A DNA stretch of 64,000 nucleotides from Plantibacter sp. VKM Ac-2880 (GTDB lineage Bacteria; Actinomycetota; Actinomycetes; Actinomycetales; Microbacteriaceae): NCBI RefSeq assembly GCF_015351235.1, contig NZ_JADKSJ010000001.1:2001668-2065667 (forward strand). Reading direction: 5' to 3'. How positions within the stretch are numbered: the first letter of the stretch is position 1; every line of letters begins with the position of its first letter. Of this stretch, positions 46,150 through 54,670 are shown piece after piece. The notes below the pieces were generated by a model that made no database searches, was not told where the DNA came from, and saw only the letters and a program-made list of their open reading frames with translations. The position numbers and the translations under genes are program-made.

Positions 46150-47889
46150 TCAGAGCACGCTGATGAAGATCGGATTCGTGTACAGCCAGGTGTCGGCCCA
46201 GGGGTCGGCTGGGGAGATCGGGTACGGCTGAGGCGCCCGCGGGTCGACCTCGGCGCCCAGCGGACCGACCCCGTGCACCTGACCATCGCTGCCACGAAGG
46301 CGCACATAGCCGTCCTCAGTGGCCGGCTCGAGCGGCAGCACGACACGGAACGGGGAGTCGCTGCGATCCGTGACGTCGAGCATCTCGACGACCCGGGTGC
46401 CGGGTGCGCGCTGCTCGTCACGGTCGGCTGCTGGCCCGGTGACGCGCCCGCGGATCAGGTCGAGGTGCGCCAGTCTCGGCATCGTGCCTCGCGAGGTGGG
46501 CGTCGTCGTAGGTGTGACGTCGACCACGAGCTCGAGGGCGGTGCCGCGTTCGACGGCGAGAGTTCCGCCCAAGGTGGCGACGGTTTCCGGCTGGTCGGTA
46601 GCGCGGAGCACGACGGAGAGTCCGGCGACGAGGTGCCCGTGGTCGACCCAGAGCCGGCCAGCGCGGATCGCCTCGAGCAGGGAGGCGGACGACCGGTCGA
46701 CGGCCCCGACATGCGTTCGGCTGAACTCGCCCGGCCAGAAGTCGGCGCCGTTCTGGGGCGTGTCCGTGGCGATCGGGTCGGGTCGACGGCCGGCGCGGTT
46801 GAAATTCGCGAGCGTCGCCCCCGCCTCCCAGCCCGGCCCGGTCGGGAAGTCGCCGACGCGCGTCGCGTCGGACTCCTTCAGGTGCAGGTCACTGTTCGTG
46901 GTGATCCACCAGCGCCGTCCCTCGCTCAGCAGCGAGTCCCACATGCCGCCGACGACGGCCGTCGTCCAGTCGAAGCCGCCGTGCGTCAGGTACGCCTCCG
47001 CGGGGTAGCCGGCGAACGAGAACTCGCTGGGAGCGTTCTCGTACTCGCCGCGCCGTGAGCGGTCGGTCGCGTTCGCGGCGATCGCTCCGGCCTGGGCGCC
47101 AGGAGCGCCCTCCATGCCGACGAACACCTCGGGGTCGGCGTCCTGCCAGGCACGGAGCTCTCCGGGCGAGTCGATGCCGAGGCGGCTCGGATGGTTCGCC
47201 AGGACGATCACGTCGTCGATGACGCCCGCACGCTTCTGGGCGCCGAGCCAGGCGATCCCGTCGGTCGCGTGCACGAGCCACGCGGCGGCGTCTTCAGTAC
47301 CAGGGCGCGGTTTCTCCCAGCCGTTGAGCTTGCCGTCGTGATCGAGCTCGAAGCGGCGCAACACGAGGGTCGTGCGGGGCCCCGGCGCGATCAGGACGGT
47401 CGCGTGCTCGGCTCCCGGGATGTACCACTCGAGGCCCTGGAGCACGAGCATGTCCGGACGCGCCGCCCGCGCGGTGTCGATCTCGCGTGCCGCGTTGAAC
47501 ACCCCGCCGACGTTGGCATGGCCCGTGTTGCTGTGCTCGGTGAAGGCGATCGCATCGACCGCGAAGCGCTGCGCCTGATCGAGGATCGTCGTCATCGGGT
47601 ACTTGGCGTCGTGCGAGTAGACCGAGTGCACGTGGTGGTCGAACACCAGCCAGGAGAGCGCGTCCGGGTCGACGGCCGCCGACGCTGATGGCAGCGGCGC
47701 GGCGTGGGCGGAGGCCGCACTTCCGAGCCCGTGGGCGGTCGTTCCCACGGCGACCGTTGCGGCAACGGAGGCACCCAGGAAGGACCGGCGGGAGAGGCCG
47801 GACCGGCCCGATGCGCCCCGGTCCGCCTCGGGCGCGGAGGATGCGCCACCGGTCGGCGCGGGCTGCTCAGGGCGGGGATCGAAGGGCAT
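46150..47889 (-). CDS. CehA/McbA-family PHP metallohydrolase, Tat-exported
   Basis: This 579-residue protein has a twin-arginine signal LSRRSFLGASVAATVAVG at about 32-49 ending near AHAAPLP, so it is exported folded. The catalytic PHP domain starts FDHHVHSVYSHDAKYPM (metal ligands His and Asp) and continues with AFTEHSNTGHA and LEWYIPG. Relatives include the CehA and McbA carbaryl hydrolases, but natural substrates of most members are unknown. The C-terminal 150 residues look like a beta-rich accessory domain. It stands alone on the minus strand. Confidence 0.8.
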   Translation of the reverse strand: MPFDPRPEQPAPTGGASSAPEADRGASGRSGLSRRSFLGASVAATVAVGTTAHGLGSAASAHAAPLPSASAAVDPDALSWLVFDHHVHSVYSHDAKYPMTTILDQAQRFAVDAIAFTEHSNTGHANVGGVFNAAREIDTARAARPDMLVLQGLEWYIPGAEHATVLIAPGPRTTLVLRRFELDHDGKLNGWEKPRPGTEDAAAWLVHATDGIAWLGAQKRAGVIDDVIVLANHPSRLGIDSPGELRAWQDADPEVFVGMEGAPGAQAGAIAANATDRSRRGEYENAPSEFSFAGYPAEAYLTHGGFDWTTAVVGGMWDSLLSEGRRWWITTNSDLHLKESDATRVGDFPTGPGWEAGATLANFNRAGRRPDPIATDTPQNGADFWPGEFSRTHVGAVDRSSASLLEAIRAGRLWVDHGHLVAGLSVVLRATDQPETVATLGGTLAVERGTALELVVDVTPTTTPTSRGTMPRLAHLDLIRGRVTGPAADRDEQRAPGTRVVEMLDVTDRSDSPFRVVLPLEPATEDGYVRLRGSDGQVHGVGPLGAEVDPRAPQPYPISPADPWADTWLYTNPIFISVL

Positions 47890-48067
47890 GGCATCACTTT
47901 CATCGGACGGACGGCCCGATCGTAGGCAGCGGAGGTGAACCTCGGCCCAACGGCCGGTGCCTCGGGTGATGCCAGGCGTTCACGACCCATTCACCTGCGT
48001 AGGCCAGAGTCCTGGCGTCGCCGGGTATCGCCGTCTCGGCGGCCCACCGCACCCACCAAAGGTCCCG

Positions 48068-48808
48068 ATGTCTTCCACTGTCCCCGTCATCCACCGTTCT
48101 CCGTTCCGTGCCGCAGGGCGCGCCCTGCTCGTCACGGCAGCTCTCAGCGCCAGCGCGGTCCTCTGCCTCGCCGGCGCCGGTGCTGCCGTCGCCGCCTCGG
48201 CGCCAGCCGAACCGGCACCGCTCACGCTGCACGACACCGCCGGCGCCGCAGTCACATCAGGTGACGCACGCGCCGTCCCGTCGTTCGGCTCCGCGGTGCT
48301 CGCCGCAGGCTGCCCCGCTGACGCGGACGACGGCGCCCGACTCTCCGTGACGGCGGGAGGGGTCGCCGTCGTCACGTCTCCGACCGTCGCGGTGACCGCC
48401 GGGCAGCCGATCGAGGTGCCGATGGCCATCTCGTTCCAGGAGGTCGTGGACGGCGGTGTCGAACAGGGCGACGCGACCCTCGCGCTCGAGTGCCTGGTCC
48501 TCGAGTCAGGCATTCCGTCGTCGGTGGTAACGGCGGCGACCCTGCCGGTGGCGTTCGCCGCAGGTGTCTGGTCGGTTCCCGGCGCTCAGGTCGAGCCGGT
48601 CCCCCCGACGGTCACGCCGACCGCTGCCCCACCCGCGGAAGGCCCTGGAGCGGGGGCAATCACGACACCGCGACCCTCGGCCACAGCACGACCCTCCGCT
48701 GACGGAGACCTGGCGCTGACAGGCTGGCAGCTCGGCGGAGCCGTCGTCGTCGCCGCAGGCCTGCTCGCGGGTGGCGCCGCCCTGATGCTGCGCAGGCGGG
48801 TGCGTTAG
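48068..48808 (+). CDS. Cell-wall anchored surface protein with LAxTG sorting signal
   Basis: This 246-residue secreted protein has an N-terminal signal peptide (charged RSPFRAAGR, then ALLVTAALSASAVLCLAGAG, cleaved near AVAAS). A beta-rich, Ala/Val-rich domain and a Pro/Thr-rich linker at about 180-215 follow. The end is a sorting signal: LALTG, a hydrophobic helix, and the tail RRRVR. LAxTG is the motif preferred by class E sortases of high-GC Gram-positives. No sortase gene lies in the window. Its function is unknown. Confidence 0.78.
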   Translation: MSSTVPVIHRSPFRAAGRALLVTAALSASAVLCLAGAGAAVAASAPAEPAPLTLHDTAGAAVTSGDARAVPSFGSAVLAAGCPADADDGARLSVTAGGVAVVTSPTVAVTAGQPIEVPMAISFQEVVDGGVEQGDATLALECLVLESGIPSSVVTAATLPVAFAAGVWSVPGAQVEPVPPTVTPTAAPPAEGPGAGAITTPRPSATARPSADGDLALTGWQLGGAVVVAAGLLAGGAALMLRRRVR

Positions 48809-48917
48809 GCGTTCACCATACGGGCTCTGACAGGGCGACCACCGCTCGAAGGACTGCTTGGCGGTGCTGTCCCGCTGGGCCGGGAGGCTGTCGCCGGCAG
48901 TGCCCTTGTCCCTGCCG

Positions 48918-49184
48918 TCAGCGTTCGGCGCGCAAGGCGGTCCACATCACGACGAACGCGGCAGCGATGCCGAGCACGCTACCCGCGAGCCCGACGACCA
49001 TAGCGGGGTGGCCGGTGTCGGCGAGGCCGATCGAACAGGCGACCACACCGACACCGGACGCCATCAGGCCGACGAAGCTGAACGCCGCGAGGACGAAGCG
49101 CTTGGCGGTGCGGGTGGGATCGGGAGCGGGGAGGGAGCGACATCGTGTCTCGTTTCCGCCGTCGCGTCGGCAGCGTCGGCTCAT
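48918..49184 (-). CDS. Small two-span membrane protein
   Basis: This 88-residue protein has a basic N-terminal segment of about 28 residues followed by two hydrophobic helices (RFVLAAFSFVGLMASGVGVV and PAMVVGLAGSVLGIAAAFVV). It has no recognised family. ATG 49184 is chosen because TACCCT on the coding strand (AGGGTA at 49192-49197) stands seven bases upstream, the leaderless pattern seen elsewhere. An ATG six bases further up is possible. Confidence 0.6.
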   Translation of the reverse strand: MSRRCRRDGGNETRCRSLPAPDPTRTAKRFVLAAFSFVGLMASGVGVVACSIGLADTGHPAMVVGLAGSVLGIAAAFVVMWTALRAER

Positions 49185-49404
49185 CGGCATCAGGGTAGAG
49201 GGCGTCCGGTCGATGCGGCGAGGGGGTTTCCCCGGGGCCGTGCGGGAGGGACTGGGGGACCTCGGAGCGGGCCAGATATGGCGGACGCGCGCGGCCAGTG
49301 CTGAGGGAGGCTCGAAGCACGACTCGGCGACGTCGAGCGCCGCAGGCGTTGGCGTCCCCAGGGTGACGCGTGCCAACCTGGCATGAGCGGGGGAGGACGG
49401 ACGA

Positions 49405-49435
49405 CATGTCGAAGCGATCTGGAGAAGTACGGTGA
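49405..49435 (+). promoter_or_regulatory. Nine-codon upstream peptide coupled to the GNAT gene
   Basis: A strong GGGGGAGG ribosome binding site (49389-49396) precedes ATG 49405, which encodes MSKRSGEVR and stops at TGA 49433-49435. That stop overlaps the GTG start of the acetyltransferase. The short frame may help to start translation of the next gene. Confidence 0.4.
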
Positions 49436-50046
49436 CGGGTGAGTTGGAGCGCGGTGAGGGCGGCGAGCTGGAGCCTGCGTCGATCGTCGGCGACCTCGTG
49501 CAGGTGAGATTTCGTCGGGCCGTGCCGGCGGACGCTGCTGCAGTGCTGGCGCTTTTCGATGAAGCGATCGCCTGGTTCGTCCGGATCGGCAACACCCGGC
49601 AATGGGGTACCGAGCCGGCATCCGGGCAGGAGCGCTGGATCACTCGTGTCGAGCAGTGGTGTGCCTCATCCGACACCTGGGTCGCTGAGCATCCCGGGGT
49701 CGGCGTCAGCGGAGCACTCGTGCTGGGCGAGGCGCTCGAGTATGTGCCGGCCGCCACCGAACCGGAGGTGTACGTCCGCGTGTTGATCGGCTCGCGCGAC
49801 CCGCGGGTGAAGGGCACGGGTCGCCGCTTGCTGGCTCTCGCCGAGGAGCGCGCGCAGGCCGCCGGGGTCGGTCGACTGCGGGTCGACTGCTACGCCGGAG
49901 GATCGGGGGATCTCGTCCGATTCTACGAGGCCGCAGGCTTCGAGCGTGACGTGACGTTCAGGGTCGGAGACGGTATCGGCGCGTGGCCGGGCCAGGTGTT
50001 GACGCGCCGAGTCGACCAAGCTGGTCGTGCCCATCTCATCTCATGA
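49432..50046 (+). CDS. GNAT-family N-acetyltransferase
   Basis: This 204-residue protein has the GNAT fold. The N-terminal VRFRRAVPADAAAVLALFDEAI begins the domain at about residue 25. The acetyl-CoA loop is DPRVKGTGRRLLALAEERA at about 122-140 (an RxxGxGR-like motif), and the terminal strand region is LVRFYEAAGFERD. The substrate is unknown; small-molecule or protein amines are typical. It starts at a GTG coupled to a nine-codon leader. Confidence 0.78.
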   Translation: MTGELERGEGGELEPASIVGDLVQVRFRRAVPADAAAVLALFDEAIAWFVRIGNTRQWGTEPASGQERWITRVEQWCASSDTWVAEHPGVGVSGALVLGEALEYVPAATEPEVYVRVLIGSRDPRVKGTGRRLLALAEERAQAAGVGRLRVDCYAGGSGDLVRFYEAAGFERDVTFRVGDGIGAWPGQVLTRRVDQAGRAHLIS

Positions 50047-50088
50047 GTGTCTCCGGGGCTGCCGCAGCGCAACAGGCGACAATGGGGG

Positions 50089-50601
50089 ATGCAGAGCGAC
50101 GAAGCACCTCCCGTACGCCGGCGGACGATCGAATGGCAGGACCCGATGATCGGCGCCGCGCGGCTCGCGGAGATGACCGGGATCGACTACCTCCAAGCCA
50201 TGATCGACGGGGTCCTGCCGCCGCCGCCGATCGTCTCGCTCATGGACATGACCTTGAGCTCGGTCTCGTACGGCAGTGCCACGTTCCTCTGCGAGCCGAA
50301 CGAGTCGCACTACAACCCGATCGGCGCCGTGCACGGCGGGTTCGTCTGCACCGTGCTCGATTCGGCTGCGGGCTGTGCGGTCCAGACCACGCTGCCCGCC
50401 GGCGTCGGGTACACCTCGCTGGAGATCAAGGTGAACTACTTGCGGGCCGTGAGTGCCACATCGGGGCAGCTGACCGCCGTGGGGACCGTCACCAAACCGG
50501 GATCACGGGTCGCGTTCGCCGAGGCCGTGATCACCGACGCGGAAGGCCGGGTGGTGGCCACAGCGTCCAGCACGCTGCTCGTCTTTCCCATCCCGGCGTG
50601 A
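50089..50601 (+). CDS. PaaI-family acyl-CoA thioesterase
   Basis: This 170-residue hotdog-fold protein has the family core YNPIGAVHGGFVCTVLDSAAG, key residues NPIGAVHGG and the D of LDSAAG, followed by TSLEIKVNYLRAV. Such enzymes hydrolyse aryl- or acyl-CoA thioesters. GACAAT at 50078-50083 lies five bases before ATG 50089 and no ribosome binding site is present, so the upstream GTG at 50047 was not chosen. Substrate unknown. Confidence 0.82.
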   Translation: MQSDEAPPVRRRTIEWQDPMIGAARLAEMTGIDYLQAMIDGVLPPPPIVSLMDMTLSSVSYGSATFLCEPNESHYNPIGAVHGGFVCTVLDSAAGCAVQTTLPAGVGYTSLEIKVNYLRAVSATSGQLTAVGTVTKPGSRVAFAEAVITDAEGRVVATASSTLLVFPIPA

Positions 50602-50636
50602 ACCGACCTGTTCGGTCCTGCGCTCCCGGGCGCTTG

Positions 50637-50648
50637 TAACATCACCGG
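50637..50648 (+). promoter_or_regulatory. Putative leaderless promoter
   Basis: TAACAT at 50637-50642 is followed by six bases and the ATG at 50649. Confidence 0.45.
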
Positions 50649-51125
50649 ATGACCACACTTGCCAAAGTCACAGACGTGCAGCTCGATGCCGTCTGCGAAG
50701 CCTTCGCCTCTGTGTCATGGCCGCTCGGCCGCGACGACTTCGCGACACTCGCGTGGCGCCTCGGGTGGCAGCCCAAGGCGCAGACGTCGAGCGGCGTCCA
50801 GCACCGTTCCGGATACCCCGTGAACCTGCCGACCATTCGTTCGCTCATCGCAGACCAAGCGATATCCCAGGTCACGATCGCGGTCTCCGATAAAAGCGAC
50901 GACACGACGGGGCTGCGGAGCGCCGCCCTCGAGGTGCAGTCGGCGCTGAGCCGGCGCCTCGGTCAGCCCTCCGGCGCCCATGCCGGAGACCACTTCTGGG
51001 AACTGGACAACGGCGGCAGGATCTGGCTCAAGACGGTACCGAAGAAGGTGCTGCTCGTCATCGAGGAGCGGCGTTTCGCCGATGTCGAACGGCGCGAGGA
51101 GCGTCCGGATCTCGGCTCCGATTGA
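50649..51125 (+). CDS. Hypothetical protein, possibly DUF6301
   Basis: This 158-residue soluble protein has no signal peptide. Visible parts are SWPLGRDDFATLAWRLGWQ near 23-41, a long amphipathic middle, and DHFWELDNGGRIWLKTVPKK near 113-132. The last pattern, WELxNGGRIxL, recalls the actinobacterial DUF6301 family, but I am not certain. Its function is unknown. It has its own leaderless-type promoter. Confidence 0.6.
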   Translation: MTTLAKVTDVQLDAVCEAFASVSWPLGRDDFATLAWRLGWQPKAQTSSGVQHRSGYPVNLPTIRSLIADQAISQVTIAVSDKSDDTTGLRSAALEVQSALSRRLGQPSGAHAGDHFWELDNGGRIWLKTVPKKVLLVIEERRFADVERREERPDLGSD

Positions 51126-51177
51126 ACGTCGACGATCGCGCATTGCGGTTGAGCGGCTCCTGCTGCACGCTGGTGGC

Positions 51178-51387
51178 GTGGCGGAGTTGTCGAGGAGCCG
51201 GGGCGAGGTCGTCGGCGCGCTACTCGTGGTCGCGGCCTCGGTCGCACTCATCGTCGCCGCCTTCGCCTTCCGCGCGGGAGACGATCTCGCGTTCTTCGTC
51301 CTGATCGCCGCGTTCGCTGCGGGTACGACGGGCTTCGGTCTGCACATCGCGAGCCGCGAGGCCCGCTTCCGACGCGAGAAGCGCTGA
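51178..51387 (+). CDS. Small two-span membrane protein
   Basis: This 69-residue frame starts at GTG 51178. It encodes a short basic start, two hydrophobic helices (VVGALLVVAASVALIVAAFA and LAFFVLIAAFAAGTTGFGL) and a highly charged tail REARFRREKR. No ribosome binding site is obvious and no family is recognised, so the start is uncertain. Confidence 0.5.
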   Translation: MAELSRSRGEVVGALLVVAASVALIVAAFAFRAGDDLAFFVLIAAFAAGTTGFGLHIASREARFRREKR

Positions 51388-51445
51388 CCTGCGGGACTCG
51401 AGCGGCGACGCAGCGAGCTCGAGCGGAAGCTCGCCCGACCGAGGT

Positions 51446-51586
51446 TCAGCTCGAGCGGGCGAGCAGGTCGGTGACTCCCTGGCCTGTCAGCTCGGCGCAG
51501 GACGCGGCGCGACCCGCCATCGCGATGACGAGCGCCAGAGAGCACGGGACTGCCCCGTCGTTGATCTTGTTCTTGTTCTCGTTCAT
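51446..51586 (-). CDS. 46-residue peptide coupled to the alpha/beta hydrolase
   Basis: The ATG overlaps the stop of the hydrolase gene by four bases (ATGA), which supports real translation. The peptide starts MNENKNKINDGAVPCSLALV, with a polar, AT-rich first dozen codons unlike the rest of the region. It then has a short hydrophobic stretch and two cysteines (positions 15 and 30). It resembles a small precursor peptide or stability partner. No family is recognised. Confidence 0.45.
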   Translation of the reverse strand: MNENKNKINDGAVPCSLALVIAMAGRAASCAELTGQGVTDLLARSS

Positions 51587-52389
51587 CGATCCTCGTCCAG
51601 TGCGTCCAGGAACCGCAGGATCGCTGTCGTGACGGCCTCGGGAGCATCTTGCGACGGCACGTGCCCAGCGTCAGGGATCACCACCTCGCCGTTCTCCTCG
51701 TGCTCAGCCCAAGCGGGCATCGCCTTCGCGATGTTGCCTGTTCGATCTTGCGCGCCTCGGATGAGGCACAAGGGGATCGGTGTGCGATAGAGAGGTGCGG
51801 GTCGGACGAATGAGACGGTCGCTTGCCAGATCGCGAGGAAGTCTCGCTTCGGCACCCGTGAGAAGGCCCGCATCAAGTCCTGCTGTGCCGTGTCCGTGAC
51901 GGCCGAGGCCCGGGCCATGAGGCCTGGAAGTGTGCGCGCGGGGATGAGGCTGAGCGCGGGAGCTGCCAGGTGAAGCAGTCGCCGCTCCATCCACCCCAGT
52001 GGCCCGGAGTTCCAGGTTGCGTTGATGACGACGAGACCCGAGTATGCCTCCGGTTCCCGTCTGACCATCTCCTGGGCGATGTTCCCGCCGAGGGAGTGAC
52101 CGACCAACACGGGATGGTCCAGGCCGAGCTCGGATATGAGTGCTTCTGCATCTGTGACGAACCGGTCTGCCGTGATTCGCGAGCTGTTGGGCCTCGACAG
52201 CCCGTGCCCCCTCATGTCCCAGACGACTGCGCGGCGACCCGAGTTCACCACGGCGCTGGCTTGCTCCTCGAAGGACACATGGTCTGCTCCAGCGCCATGC
52301 AGAAACAGAACCGCCTGCCTGGCGGGCCCTGAGTCCCGGAAGGCCACCGAACATCCCTTCAACGGCAGCACCGCATTCAGATTGACCAT
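51583..52389 (-). CDS. Alpha/beta hydrolase
   Basis: This 268-residue alpha/beta-hydrolase fold protein has the oxyanion motif LFLHGAGADH at 28-37, nucleophile Ser99 in LVGHSLGGN, and a C-terminal catalytic His in IPDAGHVPSQ. A cap region lies between about 130 and 210. It has no signal peptide. AATCTA at 52396-52401 (TAGATT on the coding strand) stands six bases before the ATG, suggesting a leaderless start. Substrate is unknown. It is followed by a coupled 46-residue peptide gene. Confidence 0.82.
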   Translation of the reverse strand: MVNLNAVLPLKGCSVAFRDSGPARQAVLFLHGAGADHVSFEEQASAVVNSGRRAVVWDMRGHGLSRPNSSRITADRFVTDAEALISELGLDHPVLVGHSLGGNIAQEMVRREPEAYSGLVVINATWNSGPLGWMERRLLHLAAPALSLIPARTLPGLMARASAVTDTAQQDLMRAFSRVPKRDFLAIWQATVSFVRPAPLYRTPIPLCLIRGAQDRTGNIAKAMPAWAEHEENGEVVIPDAGHVPSQDAPEAVTTAILRFLDALDEDR

Positions 52390-52656
52390 GTCCTGAATCT
52401 AACGACTCCCGCCGATGCGCCGGTCGAACCGTGCTCGTGGCCGCAGCGCACCAGACGGTCGCAACCCGAGTGTTCACCTCGCCCGTCACGCTCCTCTGCT
52501 AGCGTCGTCCGCGATAGCGCCTAGGGTTCCGGAGCAGCAGTGCTCGGCTGGTCCGAGCGGCGCCACGGTCGAAGCCCATGCGACGGCCGTCATCTGACAG
52601 GACAAAAGCCCGGAGGACCCTCCTTCGTCGCGCCCGCGACCAGGAGAAGGGTCGTC

Positions 52657-53562
52657 GTGTCCTCGCTCGCTGTCCTCATCGTCCTCTCCGCCGCCGTTGC
52701 CCACGCGGCCTGGAACGTCCTCGCCCACGGGGTGAGTCGCATCGGGCTGCCGTTCCTCTGGTGGGGCGCCGTGATCAGCACCGTGCTGTGGGCCGGCGTC
52801 ATTCCGTTCACCGGGGGAATCGGATCCGGCGGGCCGGACGGCTCGGGTGATCTCGCCGGCTTCCTCCTCGGCGCAGGCGTGTCCGGGGTCATCCACGTGG
52901 GCTACATGCTCGTGCTCCAGAAGGGCTACGCGACCGGCCGTCTTTCGACCGTGTATACGACCGCCCGGGGGACCGGGCCGACGATCAGCGTGGTGGTCGC
53001 CGTGCTCCTGCTCGGCGAACGACCGTCGGGTATCGCGTTGATCGGCGTGGTGGCGATCCTCGCGGGCGTCGTCGCCGTCGGACTCGCCGACCGGGGGACA
53101 CCCGGAGGGCCCGATGTCCGGATGGCTGGACATCGGCGGCGCGTCGACCCGGGCGTCCTGTGGGGTCTCCTCACTGGCGTCGCCATCGCCACCTACACGA
53201 TCTGGGACGCCCACGCCGTGCGCACCTGGGAGCTCTCGCCGGTCGCGTTCATGGTCGGCTGCACGCTCATCGAGATCCCGATCTACTCGATCTCGCTCGG
53301 CCGCCGCCGCCGAGAACTGGCCGGCGTGCTGCGACGGCACTGGCCCCGACTCCTCGCCTTCGGCGTGCTCTCGCCGCTGTCCTACATCCTCGTGCTGATC
53401 GCCATCACGATGGCGCCGGTGGCGCTCGTCGCGCCCATGCGGGAGATCAGCGTGGTGCTCGTGGCCCTGTTCGGCGTCGTCGTCCTGCGCGAGGGGAGAC
53501 CTGGGTGGCGGATCGCCGCCTCGCTGATCGTGGTCGTGGGCGTGTTGCTGCTCGCCGGATAA
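52657..53562 (+). CDS. EamA/DMT-family transporter
   Basis: This 301-residue membrane protein has ten predicted helices in two EamA repeats. Each repeat ends with a conserved region, for example STVYTTARGTGPTISVVVAV in the first and MAPVALVAPMREISVVLVAL in the second. The GTG start at 52657 has AGGAGAAGGG close upstream; the open frame extends further without similarity. It lies next to the phosphonate locus but is separated by a 110-base promoter region. Substrate unknown. Confidence 0.75.
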   Translation: MSSLAVLIVLSAAVAHAAWNVLAHGVSRIGLPFLWWGAVISTVLWAGVIPFTGGIGSGGPDGSGDLAGFLLGAGVSGVIHVGYMLVLQKGYATGRLSTVYTTARGTGPTISVVVAVLLLGERPSGIALIGVVAILAGVVAVGLADRGTPGGPDVRMAGHRRRVDPGVLWGLLTGVAIATYTIWDAHAVRTWELSPVAFMVGCTLIEIPIYSISLGRRRRELAGVLRRHWPRLLAFGVLSPLSYILVLIAITMAPVALVAPMREISVVLVALFGVVVLREGRPGWRIAASLIVVVGVLLLAG

Positions 53563-53609
53563 GTGTCGAGATAGGCACACAAGAGATGAACTTCGCCTGA
53601 ACTGAAGCA

Positions 53610-53620
53610 ACATAGGTATA
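53610..53620 (+). promoter_or_regulatory. Candidate GntR operator at the phosphonate operon promoter
   Basis: ACATAGGTATA at 53610-53620, within an AT-rich patch before phnD, shares ACATAGGnATA with the site at 61111-61121 that covers the promoter of the GntR-type regulator at the other end of the locus. Shared presence only at these two promoters suggests a common operator. Confidence 0.55.
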
Positions 53621-53676
53621 TTTGTTCGCGGCTGCGTGTCACGATGCTGACGTCCCCTTCACACCGAAAGGCCGTC

Positions 53677-54615
53677 ATGACCCTCCGCCGTTCGCAGCTC
53701 GCCACCGCACTCGCAGGTGCAGCGCTGCTCACCACCGTCCTCGCCGGATGCTCCGCCTCCGCAGCCTCCACCTCCACGGGCTCAGCCTCCGCAGGCTCGG
53801 GTGCCGGGACCTTCGCCGTCGACGAGAACACGCTCGTGTTCGGTGTCGTGCCGGACTCGGTCGAGACCGAGACCAATTACCAGCCGCTCATGGACTACAT
53901 CGCCAAGGAGACCGGCAAGAAGGTCGAGTACCACGAGTCCACCGACTACGCGGCCCTCATCGAGGCCTCGATCGCGGGCCAGATCGACGTCGCCTCCTTC
54001 TCGGGCTTCACCTACGTCACCGCCTCGAACAACGGAGCCAAGCTCACCCCGATCTCCTCGATCGTCACCAAGGAGGGCCAGGAGCCCGGCTACTACTCCC
54101 AGGCCATCGTCCCGAAGGGGAGCGACATCACCGATCTCGCCGGCTTCACGGGCAAGAAGGTCTGCTTCGTCGATCCGTCCTCGACCTCGGGTTATCTCTT
54201 CCCCAGCTACAACCTCCTCGAGGCCGGTGTCGACCCCGAGAAGGACATCACCCCGGTCTTCGCCGGCAAGCACGACGTGAGCGTCACCAAGGTCGGCGAG
54301 GGCGTGGAGTGCGAGGCGGGCTTCGCCGAGGACAGCGAGGTCGCCAAGTCCGACAAGGTCACGGTCATCGCCGAGACCATGGTCCCCGGCGCGCCCATCG
54401 TGATGTCGAGCACCCTGCCCACCGAGGTGCAGTCGAAGCTGACCGACGTGCTGTCCGACGTCACCATCGACCAGATCATCAAGGCCGGGGTCACGTCGGC
54501 CGACTCCGACGGCTTCCGCAGTGTCTTCTACGAGACCAAGCCGGTCGACGACAAGTACTACGACACGATCCGCGACATCTGCAAGAAGACGAACGCCACC
54601 CAGTGCAAGAGCTGA
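53677..54615 (+). CDS. phnD: Phosphonate ABC transporter substrate-binding lipoprotein
   Basis: This 312-residue periplasmic-type binding protein is exported as a lipoprotein (lipobox TVLAGC, Cys at about 25), followed by a Ser/Ala/Gly-rich tether. The mature domain carries PhnD signatures: VFGVVPDSVETETNYQPLMDY and the phosphate-binding region FVDPSSTSGYLFPSYNLLEA. It captures a phosphonate or related compound and delivers it to the PhnE permease. ATG 53677 has a GAAAGG site. It is the first gene of an operon that reaches the zinc dehydrogenase. Confidence 0.9.
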   Translation: MTLRRSQLATALAGAALLTTVLAGCSASAASTSTGSASAGSGAGTFAVDENTLVFGVVPDSVETETNYQPLMDYIAKETGKKVEYHESTDYAALIEASIAGQIDVASFSGFTYVTASNNGAKLTPISSIVTKEGQEPGYYSQAIVPKGSDITDLAGFTGKKVCFVDPSSTSGYLFPSYNLLEAGVDPEKDITPVFAGKHDVSVTKVGEGVECEAGFAEDSEVAKSDKVTVIAETMVPGAPIVMSSTLPTEVQSKLTDVLSDVTIDQIIKAGVTSADSDGFRSVFYETKPVDDKYYDTIRDICKKTNATQCKS

Positions 54616-54670
54616 CCCGGCCCGGCTACTGAGCCCTCCACCCACTGACGAACCCGACCCGGAGACTCCC

